Below are positions 1 to 8,844 of a DNA stretch of 61,145 nt, in pieces (within the stretch, counting starts at the first letter, position 1; each line of letters opens with the position of its first letter). This DNA is from Nitrosarchaeum sp. (lineage in GTDB: Archaea > Thermoproteota > Nitrososphaeria > Nitrososphaerales > Nitrosopumilaceae), in assembly GCA_021414365.1 (NCBI GenBank), contig JAIOOR010000010.1, forward strand, positions 1-61,145. Reading direction: 5' to 3'. The notes under the pieces are model-generated. The model saw nothing but the letters and a program-made list of their open reading frames with translations. It made no database searches and had not been told where the DNA came from. The position numbers and the translations under genes are program-made.

Positions 1-135
1 GAGTTTTCCTTTAGGTATCAGAGTTGACATTGCACCTGCAATAAAAAATGCAGGAACAAGGCAAAACAGCGTATGGCTAAGAAGATAGTCCTTTATTGCA
101 TTAAACCCAGCTTCAATGATTGGAAGAAATTCCAT
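1..135 (-). CDS. Predicted permease, COG0701/DUF318 family (N-terminal part only)
   Basis: The reverse strand reads 45 codons without a stop from an ATG at 135-133 to the window edge, so only the N-terminus is present. The translation begins MEFLPIIEAG and continues into a hydrophobic stretch ending FFIAGAMSTLIP, which resembles the first membrane segment of the COG0701 (YraQ/DUF318) permeases. The thioredoxin-like gene just upstream, with a 3-nt gap, supports this: permeases of this family often sit beside small CxxC redox proteins. Substrate is unknown; metal or metalloid export has been proposed for relatives. Family call is moderate because of the short fragment. Confidence 0.65.
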   Translation of the reverse strand, partial: MEFLPIIEAGFNAIKDYLLSHTLFCLVPAFFIAGAMSTLIPKGKL

Positions 136-138
136 CTC

Positions 139-372
139 TTATTTCCTGATTAAAGAAAGTAGTTCTTCTACACTTGGTACTTTACCTGATATGACGACTT
201 TTCCATCTATTGACAGTGCAGGAGTGACAAAGACATTTCTTTCAATTATCTTATCCATATCGTAAATGTGTTCAATGTCAACTTTCAAACCCAATTTTGA
301 TGCTGCATCCTTGGCTCGTTTTTCAAGCTCTTTGCATTTTGAGCAACCGCTTCCAAGTATTTCGATTTTCAT
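139..372 (-). CDS. Small redox-active disulfide protein (thioredoxin_3/MTH895-like)
   Basis: This 77-aa cytosolic protein has the compact thioredoxin fold pattern of the MTH895 family. The N-terminal strand is followed by a CSKC active site at residues 10-13, and the cis-Pro region is VTPAL at about residues 49-53. The family carries out thiol-disulfide exchange with unknown partners. Stop codon TAA at 141-139 is three bases from the ATG of the permease, so the two are almost certainly co-transcribed and may work together. Length is normal for the family. The physiological substrate cannot be read from the sequence. Confidence 0.85.
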   Translation of the reverse strand: MKIEILGSGCSKCKELEKRAKDAASKLGLKVDIEHIYDMDKIIERNVFVTPALSIDGKVVISGKVPSVEELLSLIRK

Positions 373-426
373 AAAATAGATAACTCCTGATGATTTTTAG
401 ATGAATCACTAGTTTCCAATGTAACC

Positions 427-849
427 TCACTTTACGATTAATACTGGAACCTTTGAGTTGTGCACTACTGTGTTTGATACACTTCCAAGGAGCATTTGCT
501 TTACCACACCGCGTCCACGTGCACCAATCACAATTAAATCAAATTTTTGTTTTTGGGCAAAATCAATGATCTTTTTTGCCTCATGCCCAAACAGAATCTT
601 CTTTTTAAAACCAATAGTATTTTTTGTAACTTGACTTTTTGCAGTATTGAGGAATTTTTCTACTTTTTTTAGTTCGTTTTGTGTTTGAGGTACATAGATC
701 AAACTTGGATTGTCATAGGCAACGCGTAAAACATACAAAGCAGTTATGGACGAATCGCACTTTTTTGCAAGATAAATTGCCTTTGTTAGTGCCTTAAACG
801 AGTTTTTAGAACCATCAAGCGGAACAAGAATGTTTTGGATTACTTCCAT
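427..849 (-). CDS. Universal stress protein, UspA family, ATP-binding type
   Basis: A 140-aa single-domain UspA protein. The N-terminal strand ILVPLDGS and the C-terminal nucleotide motif G-x2-G-x9-GS (GARG...LGSVS) are intact, which marks the ATP-binding subclass. UspA proteins bind nucleotides and respond to stress; their exact targets are generally unknown. It faces the same way as the redox protein and permease but is separated by about 50 nt, so joint transcription is possible but not certain. A second, longer UspA occurs at 46.7 kb. Confidence 0.9.
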   Translation of the reverse strand: MEVIQNILVPLDGSKNSFKALTKAIYLAKKCDSSITALYVLRVAYDNPSLIYVPQTQNELKKVEKFLNTAKSQVTKNTIGFKKKILFGHEAKKIIDFAQKQKFDLIVIGARGRGVVKQMLLGSVSNTVVHNSKVPVLIVK

Positions 850-1125
850 AGGTACGATTCTGCCAACTTGAATTTAACTTGTTTTTTAATTTATCAGTCA
901 TGATAATTATAAATTCCACGTTTTTTAGATCCAGAATTCCTTCTAAACCCTTAGTGTCTATTCTTGTATGATCATTAGCGTTATAACCAAGAAATTCAGT
1001 TTCTGAATTATGATAAAAATGACACAATTTTATGATGATTTTTACGCACAAAATATACCAGAGATATGGAAAACTGGTAGTAAAATGCGGTATGATGATA
1101 GGCTTACGCCATAGGTGAATTAAAC

Positions 1126-1389
1126 ATGGTATCACATGAAGAAATTCAACACGTTGCAAAATTAATGAAAATCGAGCTTGATGATCCTACAATTTATGAG
1201 CGAGTTGATAAAATGATAAGCTATTTTGACATTTTAGATTCAGCCGGTGTAGAATCTGAAGAAATGTCTTTTACAGAAATTCCATTATCTGAGTTGAGAG
1301 AAGACAAGTACATCCCATTTAATGAGAAACTAATTGAAAAACTAAATTACTATAAAGGAACCTATGTCAGAGCTCCGAAGATGATTTAA
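1126..1389 (+). CDS. gatC: Aspartyl/glutamyl-tRNA amidotransferase subunit C
   Basis: An 87-aa GatC, the small stabilising subunit of the GatCAB complex that converts mischarged Asp-tRNA(Asn) and Glu-tRNA(Gln) to the amide form. It has the family pattern HVAKLMKIEL near the N-terminus, a helical SYFDIL segment and the C-terminal LREDK region. A purine-rich GGTGA sits about ten bases before the ATG. It is the first gene of a tight gatC-gatA-gatB cluster: the TAA is directly followed by the TTG of gatA. The 276-base stretch upstream holds no convincing gene. Confidence 0.93.
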   Translation: MVSHEEIQHVAKLMKIELDDPTIYERVDKMISYFDILDSAGVESEEMSFTEIPLSELREDKYIPFNEKLIEKLNYYKGTYVRAPKMI

Positions 1390-2835
1390 TTGAATCTAAA
1401 AATTTCAGCCTTAGAATTTACTAGGCAAGTAAAATCTGGAAACCTATCTGCAGAAGATTTTATTGCCAAAACTATGGAGCGTATACAAAACATTGATGGT
1501 AATTTACATGCATTTTTATCATTAAATGACAAGGCAGTTGATCAAGCAAGAGACATTGATAAAAAAATAAAATCAGGTGAAAAAGTTGGAGAGTGTTTTG
1601 GCATGCCAATTTCTATTAAAGACAACATATGCATCAAAGACACCAAAACAACATGTGCATCAAAAATGCTTGAAAATTTTATTGCGCCTTATGATGCCAC
1701 GGTAATTACAAAACTAAAACAACAAGATGCGATTTTTGTTGGAAAAGTAAATTTAGATGAATTTGCAATGGGCCTCTCTACTGAATTTAGTGCATATGGT
1801 CCAAGTAAAAATCCCTGGAATACAGATTATGTTCCTGGAGGTTCTTCTGGAGGCAGTGCCGTTTCTGTAAGTGCGTTTGAATGTGTTACATCATTAGGTT
1901 CTGATACTGGTGGTTCTGTTAGAAATCCTGCAAGTTTTTGTTCCACTGTGGGATACAAACCAACTTATGGATTAATTAGCAGATACGGACTAATTTCATA
2001 TGCTAATAGCATTGAACAGATAGGACCTCTAACCAGGACAGTTGAGGATGCAGCATTTATGCTGAATCTAATTACAGGATTGGATCCTAATGATAACACT
2101 ACCGTGAACAACCGTGATGAGGATTATCTAAAAGATATCAATTCAGGTATAGAAGGCAAAAAAATAGGCATAATAAAAGAAATGATTGGCGAAGGAATTG
2201 ATCCATCAGTACTTTCTGCAACGAAAAATGCAATATCAAAATTAGAAGGATTGGGGGCAACATGCGAAGAAATTTCCCTTGACATGGTAAAATATTCTGT
2301 TGCAGCATATTATACAATTACAGCTACTGAGGCAGGAAGTAATCTTGCAAGATACGATAATTTAAGATATGGATATGATTTTTCAGTTGAAGGTTTTGAG
2401 TTTAATTCCTATATTAAAAAAGCAAGAAAAAAACTAGGTCCTGAGGTAACAAGACGTATGATCCTTGGAGGATTTGTTCCATCTGCAGGTCATGCAGGGA
2501 AATATTTTCTCAAAGCGCTAAAAGTAAAAAATAAACTCACTAGAGAAATCAATGACGTATTTAAGAAATTTGATCTATTAATTTCGCCAACTGTTCCAGT
2601 ACTGCCTTTTAAGATTGGTGAAAAAATAAATGATCCTGTTGCACTATTTCTCATCGATATAAACACAGTTACTGCAAATCTTACTGGAAAACCGGCAATA
2701 TCAATTCCATATGCAATTTCAAATGGATTACCCATTGGAATTCAACTCATTGCAAATTCTATGGATGATAAATTGTTACTTCAAGCAGCTTATGCATTAG
2801 AAAAAACAGTTGTACTACCGGAGGTTCCAATTTGA
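1390..2835 (+). CDS. gatA: Aspartyl/glutamyl-tRNA amidotransferase subunit A
   Basis: A 481-aa amidase-signature enzyme that releases ammonia from glutamine for tRNA amidation. The Lys-cisSer-Ser triad is visible: K77 in ISIKDN, S152 in GGSSGGS and S176 in SDTGGS, all offset by two residues from the well-studied Staphylococcus aureus enzyme. The start is TTG, immediately after the gatC stop, and the protein is full length. The C-terminal end overlaps gatB: the TGA shares bases with the TTG start of gatB, which points to translational coupling. Confidence 0.96.
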   Translation: MNLKISALEFTRQVKSGNLSAEDFIAKTMERIQNIDGNLHAFLSLNDKAVDQARDIDKKIKSGEKVGECFGMPISIKDNICIKDTKTTCASKMLENFIAPYDATVITKLKQQDAIFVGKVNLDEFAMGLSTEFSAYGPSKNPWNTDYVPGGSSGGSAVSVSAFECVTSLGSDTGGSVRNPASFCSTVGYKPTYGLISRYGLISYANSIEQIGPLTRTVEDAAFMLNLITGLDPNDNTTVNNRDEDYLKDINSGIEGKKIGIIKEMIGEGIDPSVLSATKNAISKLEGLGATCEEISLDMVKYSVAAYYTITATEAGSNLARYDNLRYGYDFSVEGFEFNSYIKKARKKLGPEVTRRMILGGFVPSAGHAGKYFLKALKVKNKLTREINDVFKKFDLLISPTVPVLPFKIGEKINDPVALFLIDINTVTANLTGKPAISIPYAISNGLPIGIQLIANSMDDKLLLQAAYALEKTVVLPEVPI

Positions 2836-4235
2836 CAAAAATTGGATTAGAAATTCACTGCCAACTTACAAATCTAGAGAGTAAGTTATTTTGTTCATGT
2901 AAGGCAAATTATAGAGAATTTGAACCAAATGTAAATATTTGTCCGATTTGTATGGGATTGCCAGGTAGCCTTCCAAGATTAAATCAAAAGGCAGTTGAAA
3001 AAGCAACAATGATTGCAATGGCACTAAATTGCAGTACTCCTGAAAAAATTATGTTCTTTAGAAAAAATTATTTTTATCCTGATTTGCCAAAGAACTTCCA
3101 AATAACACAGCTAAATATCTACGGGGATACCAGTGTGGGCGGTCGTGGAACCTTGATGGTCGGAGACAAGGAGATTCGAATAACTAGAATTCAACTAGAA
3201 GAAGATCCAGGCAGGCTAATCTATGAAGGAAGTTCTGAAAAAAATCAAATTACATTGGTTGATTATAATCGTGCAGGTACTCCTTTAGTGGAGATTGTAA
3301 CTGAACCTGACTTTGAAAACCCAAAAGAAGTAAGAGAATTTCTAAACATTTTATCTGATTTATTGGAAAATCTAGGTGTATCTGATCCAAGCTTAGAGGG
3401 TGCAATGAGAGCAGATGCCAATGTATCCATTGAAGGTGGGAACAAAGTTGAAATAAAAAATATTGGTTCATTTCATGATTTAGAAAAAGCAGTTCATTTT
3501 GAGATTACTCGTCAACAAAGCTTGCATTCTAGAGATATTCCAATCATTCAAGAAACACGACACTGGGATGATAAAAGAAAAATTACCATTTCTTCAAGAT
3601 CAAAAGAAGAAGATCTAGATTACAGATATTTTCTAGAAGGTGATATTCCATCAATTAGAATTGCAGATAATATTAAAGAAAAATTAAAATCAGAAATGCC
3701 TGAAAGCATTAGTTCTAAAAAACAAAGATACGTTTCAAAATACAATATTCCTCCACAGGTTGCAGATGTACTTTCTTCTGATAAATTCTATTCTGACTTG
3801 TTTGAAGATGCACATACTGTAGAAAATGCAAAAGAGGTTGCAAATATTATAACTACTGATTTAATGGGGTTAGTAGATACAAGAGAGAAAAGAGAATCCT
3901 CAAAATTAAAATCATCTCATCTAAAGGATATAGCTAATTCAATACAATCCGGCAAGATTGCCAGAAACTCTGCTAAAAACGCATTATATGAAATCATAAA
4001 AACCGGCAAGTCATTATCTAGTGTTATATCTGAAATGGATCTTGGTAATGTTTCAGATGAATCTGAATTATCTAAAATTATTGAATCTGTCATATCTGAA
4101 GAAAATCAAGCTGTAGAACAAGCGAAGTCCAATCCTCAAACTATCAACTATCTTGTAGGAAAAGTAATGCAAAGAACAAAAGGAAAGGCAGACCCAAAGT
4201 TAACTCTTGATTTGTTGAAAAAGAAAATTCCGTAA
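2832..4235 (+). CDS. gatB: Aspartyl/glutamyl-tRNA amidotransferase subunit B
   Basis: A 467-aa GatB, the subunit that phosphorylates the mischarged tRNA-bound acid and receives ammonia from GatA. The start MTKIGLEIHCQL is typical. The zinc-binding cysteines are present as C-S-C and C-P-I-C flanking residues 22-41, and the C-terminal helical YqeY-like tail ends in LTLDLLKKKI. TTG start overlaps the gatA stop. The gene is full length. Presence of GatCAB fits an archaeon that makes Asn-tRNA indirectly; archaeal Gln-tRNA formation usually uses GatDE, not seen here. Confidence 0.96.
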   Translation: MTKIGLEIHCQLTNLESKLFCSCKANYREFEPNVNICPICMGLPGSLPRLNQKAVEKATMIAMALNCSTPEKIMFFRKNYFYPDLPKNFQITQLNIYGDTSVGGRGTLMVGDKEIRITRIQLEEDPGRLIYEGSSEKNQITLVDYNRAGTPLVEIVTEPDFENPKEVREFLNILSDLLENLGVSDPSLEGAMRADANVSIEGGNKVEIKNIGSFHDLEKAVHFEITRQQSLHSRDIPIIQETRHWDDKRKITISSRSKEEDLDYRYFLEGDIPSIRIADNIKEKLKSEMPESISSKKQRYVSKYNIPPQVADVLSSDKFYSDLFEDAHTVENAKEVANIITTDLMGLVDTREKRESSKLKSSHLKDIANSIQSGKIARNSAKNALYEIIKTGKSLSSVISEMDLGNVSDESELSKIIESVISEENQAVEQAKSNPQTINYLVGKVMQRTKGKADPKLTLDLLKKKIP

Positions 4236-4236
4236 T

Positions 4237-4500
4237 ATGGCTGAACTTTCTTTAGAAGAAATAGAATTTATCAAAATACTAGCAAATTCGGATTCTACCA
4301 TACTTCAAAATAGTATGAATGAAGCAACTAGGCATAAACTTGATGCTCAGATAGGTGTTATTTTACGAGAATATTACAAAGAAAATACCCAAGATTTGAA
4401 AACAGGTTGGAAAGAAAAGTTTACCAAAGTTGGCATTACCGAAGATGATGGCAAGGCTGCAATTGCATGTGCCCGAAGATTAGGGATTGACATCTCTTAA
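4237..4500 (+). CDS. Conserved-looking hypothetical protein after gatB
   Basis: An 87-aa acidic-to-neutral, mostly helical protein with no signal peptide, membrane segment or cysteine motif except one Cys near the C-terminus. It starts one base after the gatB stop, so it is very probably the last gene of the gatCAB transcription unit. I do not recognise a family. Its helical character recalls tRNA-binding tails of GatB/YqeY proteins, but there is no motif to prove this. Confidence 0.7.
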   Translation: MAELSLEEIEFIKILANSDSTILQNSMNEATRHKLDAQIGVILREYYKENTQDLKTGWKEKFTKVGITEDDGKAAIACARRLGIDIS

Positions 4501-4541
4501 TTCTGAATCTTTTTACATCTGCTGGATTTTAAAATAATAGG

Positions 4542-6467
4542 TTGTCTGATTTTGTTTTTATTCCAACTGAAAAACAAATTCAATCTTCAAACATTTACAA
4601 ATTTATGAAAAAACACAACATTTCAACATTACAAGAACTCTCTCAAAAGGCAAACCAAAATTTAGAATGGTTTTGGGAGGAAGTAAGTAACTACTATGGA
4701 ATCATTTGGGATAAACGATTTACAAAAGTTCTAGACACTTCAAAAGGAATACCTTGGTCAAAATGGTTCATTGATGGCAAAACTAACATTTACAAATCAT
4801 CTGTTGAAAAATTCGCCAAAAAAAATTCTGATAAAATAGCATATGTTTTTGTTTCAGAAGATAAAAAAACCATGAAAATTACATATTCTGAATTAGATCA
4901 CAAAGTCAACAAACTTGCAAATGCCTTAAAAAAATTAGGTGTAAGAAAAGGAGATGTTATTGCAATATATCTTCCGATGATCCAAGAAGCTTTTCTTGCA
5001 ATTCTTGCATCTGCAAAAATTGGTGCTGTTCAAACCGTGATATTTTCAGGATATAGTTCAGAATCCCTTCACATTAGACTTCAAGACTGTAAAGCCAAAA
5101 TTCTTTTTGTTTGTGATGGATTTCAAAGAAATGGAAAGCCAATATCACAAAAACAAATTATCACTACTGCCATAAAAGATACAGAAATTGAAAAGACTAT
5201 TGTAATTTCTTACAATGGAATTGATTTGTATGATGAATCTGAATCAATTGTTTTTTACAATAATCTAGTATCTGATCAAAATTCTTTATGTCCTACGGAA
5301 ATTACGGATTCTGAGGATCCGTTGTTTATTTTGTATACGTCTGGAACAACTGGAAAGCCAAAAGGTGTGATTCACACTCATGGTGGATTCTCTGTTTTTG
5401 CAGGACATCAATCTGGATTTTTAATTGATATGAATGAAAATGATATTCTTTTATGGCCTGCAGATATTGGTTGGATCACAGGTCTAGTTTGGAATGTCTA
5501 TGGTCTTTTGATTTTAGGTGCAAGTGCTGTAATTTATGATGGGGCATTAAACTACCCAAATTTTAATCGTATTTGGGATATGTTACATGATTATGATGTG
5601 ACTATTTTTGGAATATCTCCAACTGCTGTAAGACTGTTTAAAAAAAATAACATTGAACCGCTAAAACTACACTCATTTGAAAAAATCAAAAACATACCCA
5701 TTACTGGGGAGCCTTTAGATGAAGATTCTTGGTGGTGGCTATTTGAAAAAGTTGGTGATAAAAAAATCCCTATAATGAATTTGTCGGGAGGAACTGAAAT
5801 AGGCGGTGCAATGCTATCTGTTTTTCCTGGAATGAAACTAAAACCCTCAACTGTTGGGGTTCCATGTCCTGGAATGAATTTAGATGTATTTGATGATGAT
5901 GGAAAATCAATTCGTAAAAAAGATGGATACCTTGTAGTAAAATCCCCATGGCCTGCAATGACTAGAGGTTTGCTAAATGATGATGATCGATATCTTCAGA
6001 CTTATTGGTCACGATTTGAGAATATTTGGTTTCATGGGGATTATGTTTTTGTTGATATGAATGGTTTGTGGTATATGAAGGGACGAGCAGATGATGTCAT
6101 TAATGTATCTGGTCATAGAATGAGCACTGCTGAAATTGAACATGTGGTAATATCACACAATAAAATCTCAGACGCTGCATCTATTGCAATTCCAGATGAA
6201 ATTACGGGTGAGGCAATTGTTGTTTTTTACGTAACTAAAAATAAAGAAGAATCTACAATGGACACTGAAATATCTGAGTATATTTCAGAAAAAATTGGTA
6301 AAATCGCTCGCCCAAAAATGGTATATAAAATTTCTGATCTTCCAAAGACTAGAACTGGAAAAATCATGCGCAGATTACTAAAAGCAAAACTATTGGGATT
6401 GCCGTTAGGCGATTTATCATCCATTGAAAATCCTCTCGTGTTAAATGAGATTTCAAAAATACTTTGA
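4542..6467 (+). CDS. AMP-forming acyl-CoA synthetase (acetyl-/acetoacetyl-CoA synthetase family)
   Basis: A 641-aa ANL-superfamily ligase that activates a short carboxylic acid through an acyl-AMP to acyl-CoA. Visible core motifs are YTSGTTGKPKG (phosphate loop), SGGTEIGG, FHGDYV, the hinge GRADDVINVSGHR, and PKTRTGKIMRR with the catalytic Lys. An ACS-type N-terminal region of about 100 residues precedes the AMP-binding domain. Acetate, propionate, 3-hydroxypropionate or acetoacetate are possible substrates; sequence reading alone does not decide. The thaumarchaeal hydroxypropionate/hydroxybutyrate cycle uses acyl-CoA ligases, but its known ones are ADP-forming. The start is TTG; an in-frame ATG about 20 codons in is an alternative. 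Confidence 0.88.
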   Translation: MSDFVFIPTEKQIQSSNIYKFMKKHNISTLQELSQKANQNLEWFWEEVSNYYGIIWDKRFTKVLDTSKGIPWSKWFIDGKTNIYKSSVEKFAKKNSDKIAYVFVSEDKKTMKITYSELDHKVNKLANALKKLGVRKGDVIAIYLPMIQEAFLAILASAKIGAVQTVIFSGYSSESLHIRLQDCKAKILFVCDGFQRNGKPISQKQIITTAIKDTEIEKTIVISYNGIDLYDESESIVFYNNLVSDQNSLCPTEITDSEDPLFILYTSGTTGKPKGVIHTHGGFSVFAGHQSGFLIDMNENDILLWPADIGWITGLVWNVYGLLILGASAVIYDGALNYPNFNRIWDMLHDYDVTIFGISPTAVRLFKKNNIEPLKLHSFEKIKNIPITGEPLDEDSWWWLFEKVGDKKIPIMNLSGGTEIGGAMLSVFPGMKLKPSTVGVPCPGMNLDVFDDDGKSIRKKDGYLVVKSPWPAMTRGLLNDDDRYLQTYWSRFENIWFHGDYVFVDMNGLWYMKGRADDVINVSGHRMSTAEIEHVVISHNKISDAASIAIPDEITGEAIVVFYVTKNKEESTMDTEISEYISEKIGKIARPKMVYKISDLPKTRTGKIMRRLLKAKLLGLPLGDLSSIENPLVLNEISKIL

Positions 6468-6498
6468 TAAAATCACTATGTGGGTAATTTGAAAAATA

Positions 6499-6828
6499 TC
6501 ATGCATCTTTATTTTGGATGATTTCTTTATCTATTAAAATTGTAATTGCGTCATCTATCTCAACTGCATTAAATTTTGTTGGTTTGCCATAGGCTGATGT
6601 AACAATCTCTCTTTGTTGTAAATTATTTAGTATATCGTATATTTCTGTTCTTGATATTCTAAGTGATTCTGATATTGATGTAGCTGTTTTGGTACCATTT
6701 TTATTAAGATGTAGATAAACTTCGACCTGATTTGGAGTTAGAAGATATTCTAAAATATTCCTGTTTATCTCATTAATCTCATTTAATCTATTATCAAATT
6801 CAATTTCACTTTTTCTACATGTATTCAT
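6499..6828 (-). CDS. Small TrmB-type winged-helix regulator
   Basis: A 109-aa protein made almost only of a TrmB winged helix-turn-helix: LTPNQVEVYLHL, then a recognition segment ISRTEIYDILNNLQQREIV. The C-terminal sensory part of longer TrmB proteins is missing, so it is a DNA-binding stub rather than a full sugar-sensing TrmB. It is closely similar in its HTH to the larger TrmB at 7.9 kb. It lies head-on to the acyl-CoA synthetase gene and downstream, in the same direction, of flaK. Confidence 0.85.
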   Translation of the reverse strand: MNTCRKSEIEFDNRLNEINEINRNILEYLLTPNQVEVYLHLNKNGTKTATSISESLRISRTEIYDILNNLQQREIVTSAYGKPTKFNAVEIDDAITILIDKEIIQNKDA

Positions 6829-6916
6829 AAAATATTATCAAAAATTTATGACATAAGCAACTGTGTGTTATTTCATATTACAGATACAAATTTAGGCATG
6901 ATTCTGGATTTTGATA

Positions 6917-7609
6917 CTATTTTACAAAGAGATCCAATATGAAATCTCCGTATACTAATTGTATAAAAAAACCCCCCGTGATTAATAACATGTAGGGAAT
7001 TCCAGGCGTAATCCATGTGTTAGGTTTTGTACAATATTGCTGATTTTCAGCATGCTGGATTTTTAAATTTATTTTCTTTTTACCCTTTACTGTTTTTTCA
7101 ATTGTAAAACAAAATTTTGGGTTTTTTGCCTTGTATCCTATCATCATTGCACAAATTTTTCTAAACTGACTCTCTTCAAACCCCTCAAAAATATTCTCGT
7201 GTTTTATGGTGGCTATTAAATTTCTAATAACATTGATAGAGATAGGCACGACAAACAATATTATAGCATTTGATAGTGTTGTAAATGGTGTCACCGAATT
7301 TTCTGAAAATGTAGTCAAAGGCGCAATTACTGCCAAAGCAATTAAAGCAAATGCGTCTGCACCACCAAATAATCCAAGCCTCCAAATAAAAATCACGAAT
7401 GGGGCAATGATTAGTGCCATTCCGATATTAACTAAATGAGGGATTATGTCTGAATTTATAAAAATTAATAAAAATCCGCCCACTCCAAAACCAATCCAGA
7501 AATAATCATGAATCTCTCTCTTCCAAACATCTACAATAGAGGCAATTATCAACATGGTAATGGCCACAATTATTCCAATTACATTGTAATTCAGTAATGA
7601 TTCAAGCAA
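6917..7609 (-). CDS. flaK: Preflagellin (archaellin) peptidase
   Basis: A 230-aa polytopic aspartic membrane protease of the A24/FlaK-PibD family that trims class III signal peptides from archaellins and other pilins. Both catalytic Asp are visible: D27 in IVDVWKREI and D85 in FGGADA, the archaeal form of the GxGD motif. At least five hydrophobic segments are present, and a C-terminal one begins near residue 203. A charged loop of about 50 residues (roughly 145-200) with Lys-rich sequence sits before the last helix. It is encoded about 18 kb from the archaellins that it should process. Confidence 0.9.
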   Translation of the reverse strand: MLESLLNYNVIGIIVAITMLIIASIVDVWKREIHDYFWIGFGVGGFLLIFINSDIIPHLVNIGMALIIAPFVIFIWRLGLFGGADAFALIALAVIAPLTTFSENSVTPFTTLSNAIILFVVPISINVIRNLIATIKHENIFEGFEESQFRKICAMMIGYKAKNPKFCFTIEKTVKGKKKINLKIQHAENQQYCTKPNTWITPGIPYMLLITGGFFIQLVYGDFILDLFVK

Positions 7610-7848
7610 TTATTCTTCATTCATTATTGAATATTTTATGTTCTTGTATATTTTTGATGAAATAATTTATGCTTTAGGCTCACGAATTGATTTTAAACAT
7701 TCTTTATCCCTTAACCTTTAGTCTAATCCGATCTTAATTTACATAAGAAACTAACAAAAAAATTTAATATTATATAAAAAATATGAAATTATTTTATAAA
7801 TTCTTAAATTTAGTCAAATAATATCATATTTCTAAAAAGTTGAAAAAG

Positions 7849-7863
7849 TGATCGATCCGATCA
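7849..7863. promoter_or_regulatory. 15-bp palindrome TGATCG-ATC-CGATCA upstream of TrmB gene
   Basis: A perfect inverted repeat TGATCGATCCGATCA ends 42 bases before the TrmB start at 7906. A related half, ATCCGATC, occurs near 7726. The 296-base gap between flaK and this gene is otherwise very A+T-rich. A self-regulating operator is the simplest reading, but this is inference. Confidence 0.45.
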
Positions 7864-7905
7864 ATACTTCTTAGCTTCACTACAATATAGCATAGTTATT
7901 TCTTA

Positions 7906-8772
7906 ATGAGGATCCTGAAAAACATGACCACAAAAGCCGAACAAACTTCAATATTTAATTCCACACCGGAAACTCAAATGTATAAGTACAAACTAACTGT
8001 AGAAAAAGTTCAGGCAGAATTACTGCAGTATGGACTAACCTCAAATCAAAGTAAGGTGTTTATCTATCTTGGAAAATACGGGGCAAAGACTGCGCCTGAG
8101 GTATGTAAGGCACTTAAATTGCCTAGAACTGAAACATATCATTTACTTTCAGCCTTGCAAAATAAAGGAATTGTTTCAGCTACATTTCAACATCCTATAC
8201 AATTTACCGCATTACCATTAAACAAAGCAATATGGATTTTAGTAAATTCTGAAAAAGAGAGACTAAAATCTCTCGAACACATGGAACGCGGATTATCTGA
8301 ATTATGGGATAATATTCCAACTTTTGATTCAGTACATGAGGAAGTTGAAGAGAAATTTCAAATGCTACAAGGAGCAAATCAAATTCAATCAAAAATTACT
8401 GAAATGACTGATAATTTTAAAGACGAATTTTTGATATTGGGTTCTGAGAAAGATTATATCAAATTATATCATGGTGAATTTTTGGAATTTTTTGTAAAAT
8501 CAAAACAAAAATTTAGATTACTAAGTGCTTGTTCTGAAAAAACCACATACATATTTGATAATTTAGAAAGAAAAAACATAAAAAAACTCAGCGAAGACGT
8601 TCAAAACAATCTCTGTTTTATTCTAAAGGATGAGGCTGAATTATTATTCTTTACAAAAAATGCAACCTCGCCAGAACCATTTGCAATGTGGACAAATTCT
8701 AAGGCTATGATTTATTCAATGAAATTACTTTTTGAATCTCTTTGGATAAATTCGAAGAGCATTCATCTCTAG
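7906..8772 (+). CDS. TrmB family transcriptional regulator
   Basis: A 288-aa regulator with a winged HTH at about residues 35-105 (LTSNQSKVFIYLGKYG and LPRTETYHLLSALQNKGIV) followed by a coiled segment and a C-terminal domain of about 150 residues. That domain resembles the ligand-binding or dimerising part of TrmB proteins. Such proteins bind DNA as activators or repressors. A perfect palindrome lies just upstream and could be its own operator. It may start at the second ATG (MTTKAEQ, six codons in). Confidence 0.88.
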   Translation: MRILKNMTTKAEQTSIFNSTPETQMYKYKLTVEKVQAELLQYGLTSNQSKVFIYLGKYGAKTAPEVCKALKLPRTETYHLLSALQNKGIVSATFQHPIQFTALPLNKAIWILVNSEKERLKSLEHMERGLSELWDNIPTFDSVHEEVEEKFQMLQGANQIQSKITEMTDNFKDEFLILGSEKDYIKLYHGEFLEFFVKSKQKFRLLSACSEKTTYIFDNLERKNIKKLSEDVQNNLCFILKDEAELLFFTKNATSPEPFAMWTNSKAMIYSMKLLFESLWINSKSIHL

Positions 8773-8844
8773 TTTAAGAAAATACTATTTGTCAGATTCA
8801 AACTAGTCCACTTCTTTATATATAAATTTTCATTAAATTTTGAT

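Noticed and set aside
815-1159. A 114-codon reverse-strand frame between uspA and gatC.
   Set aside because: It overlaps both neighbours' ends, has a mixed composition rich in His, Tyr and Asn without a fold-like pattern, and no promoter or ribosome site. The gap more likely holds the divergent promoters.
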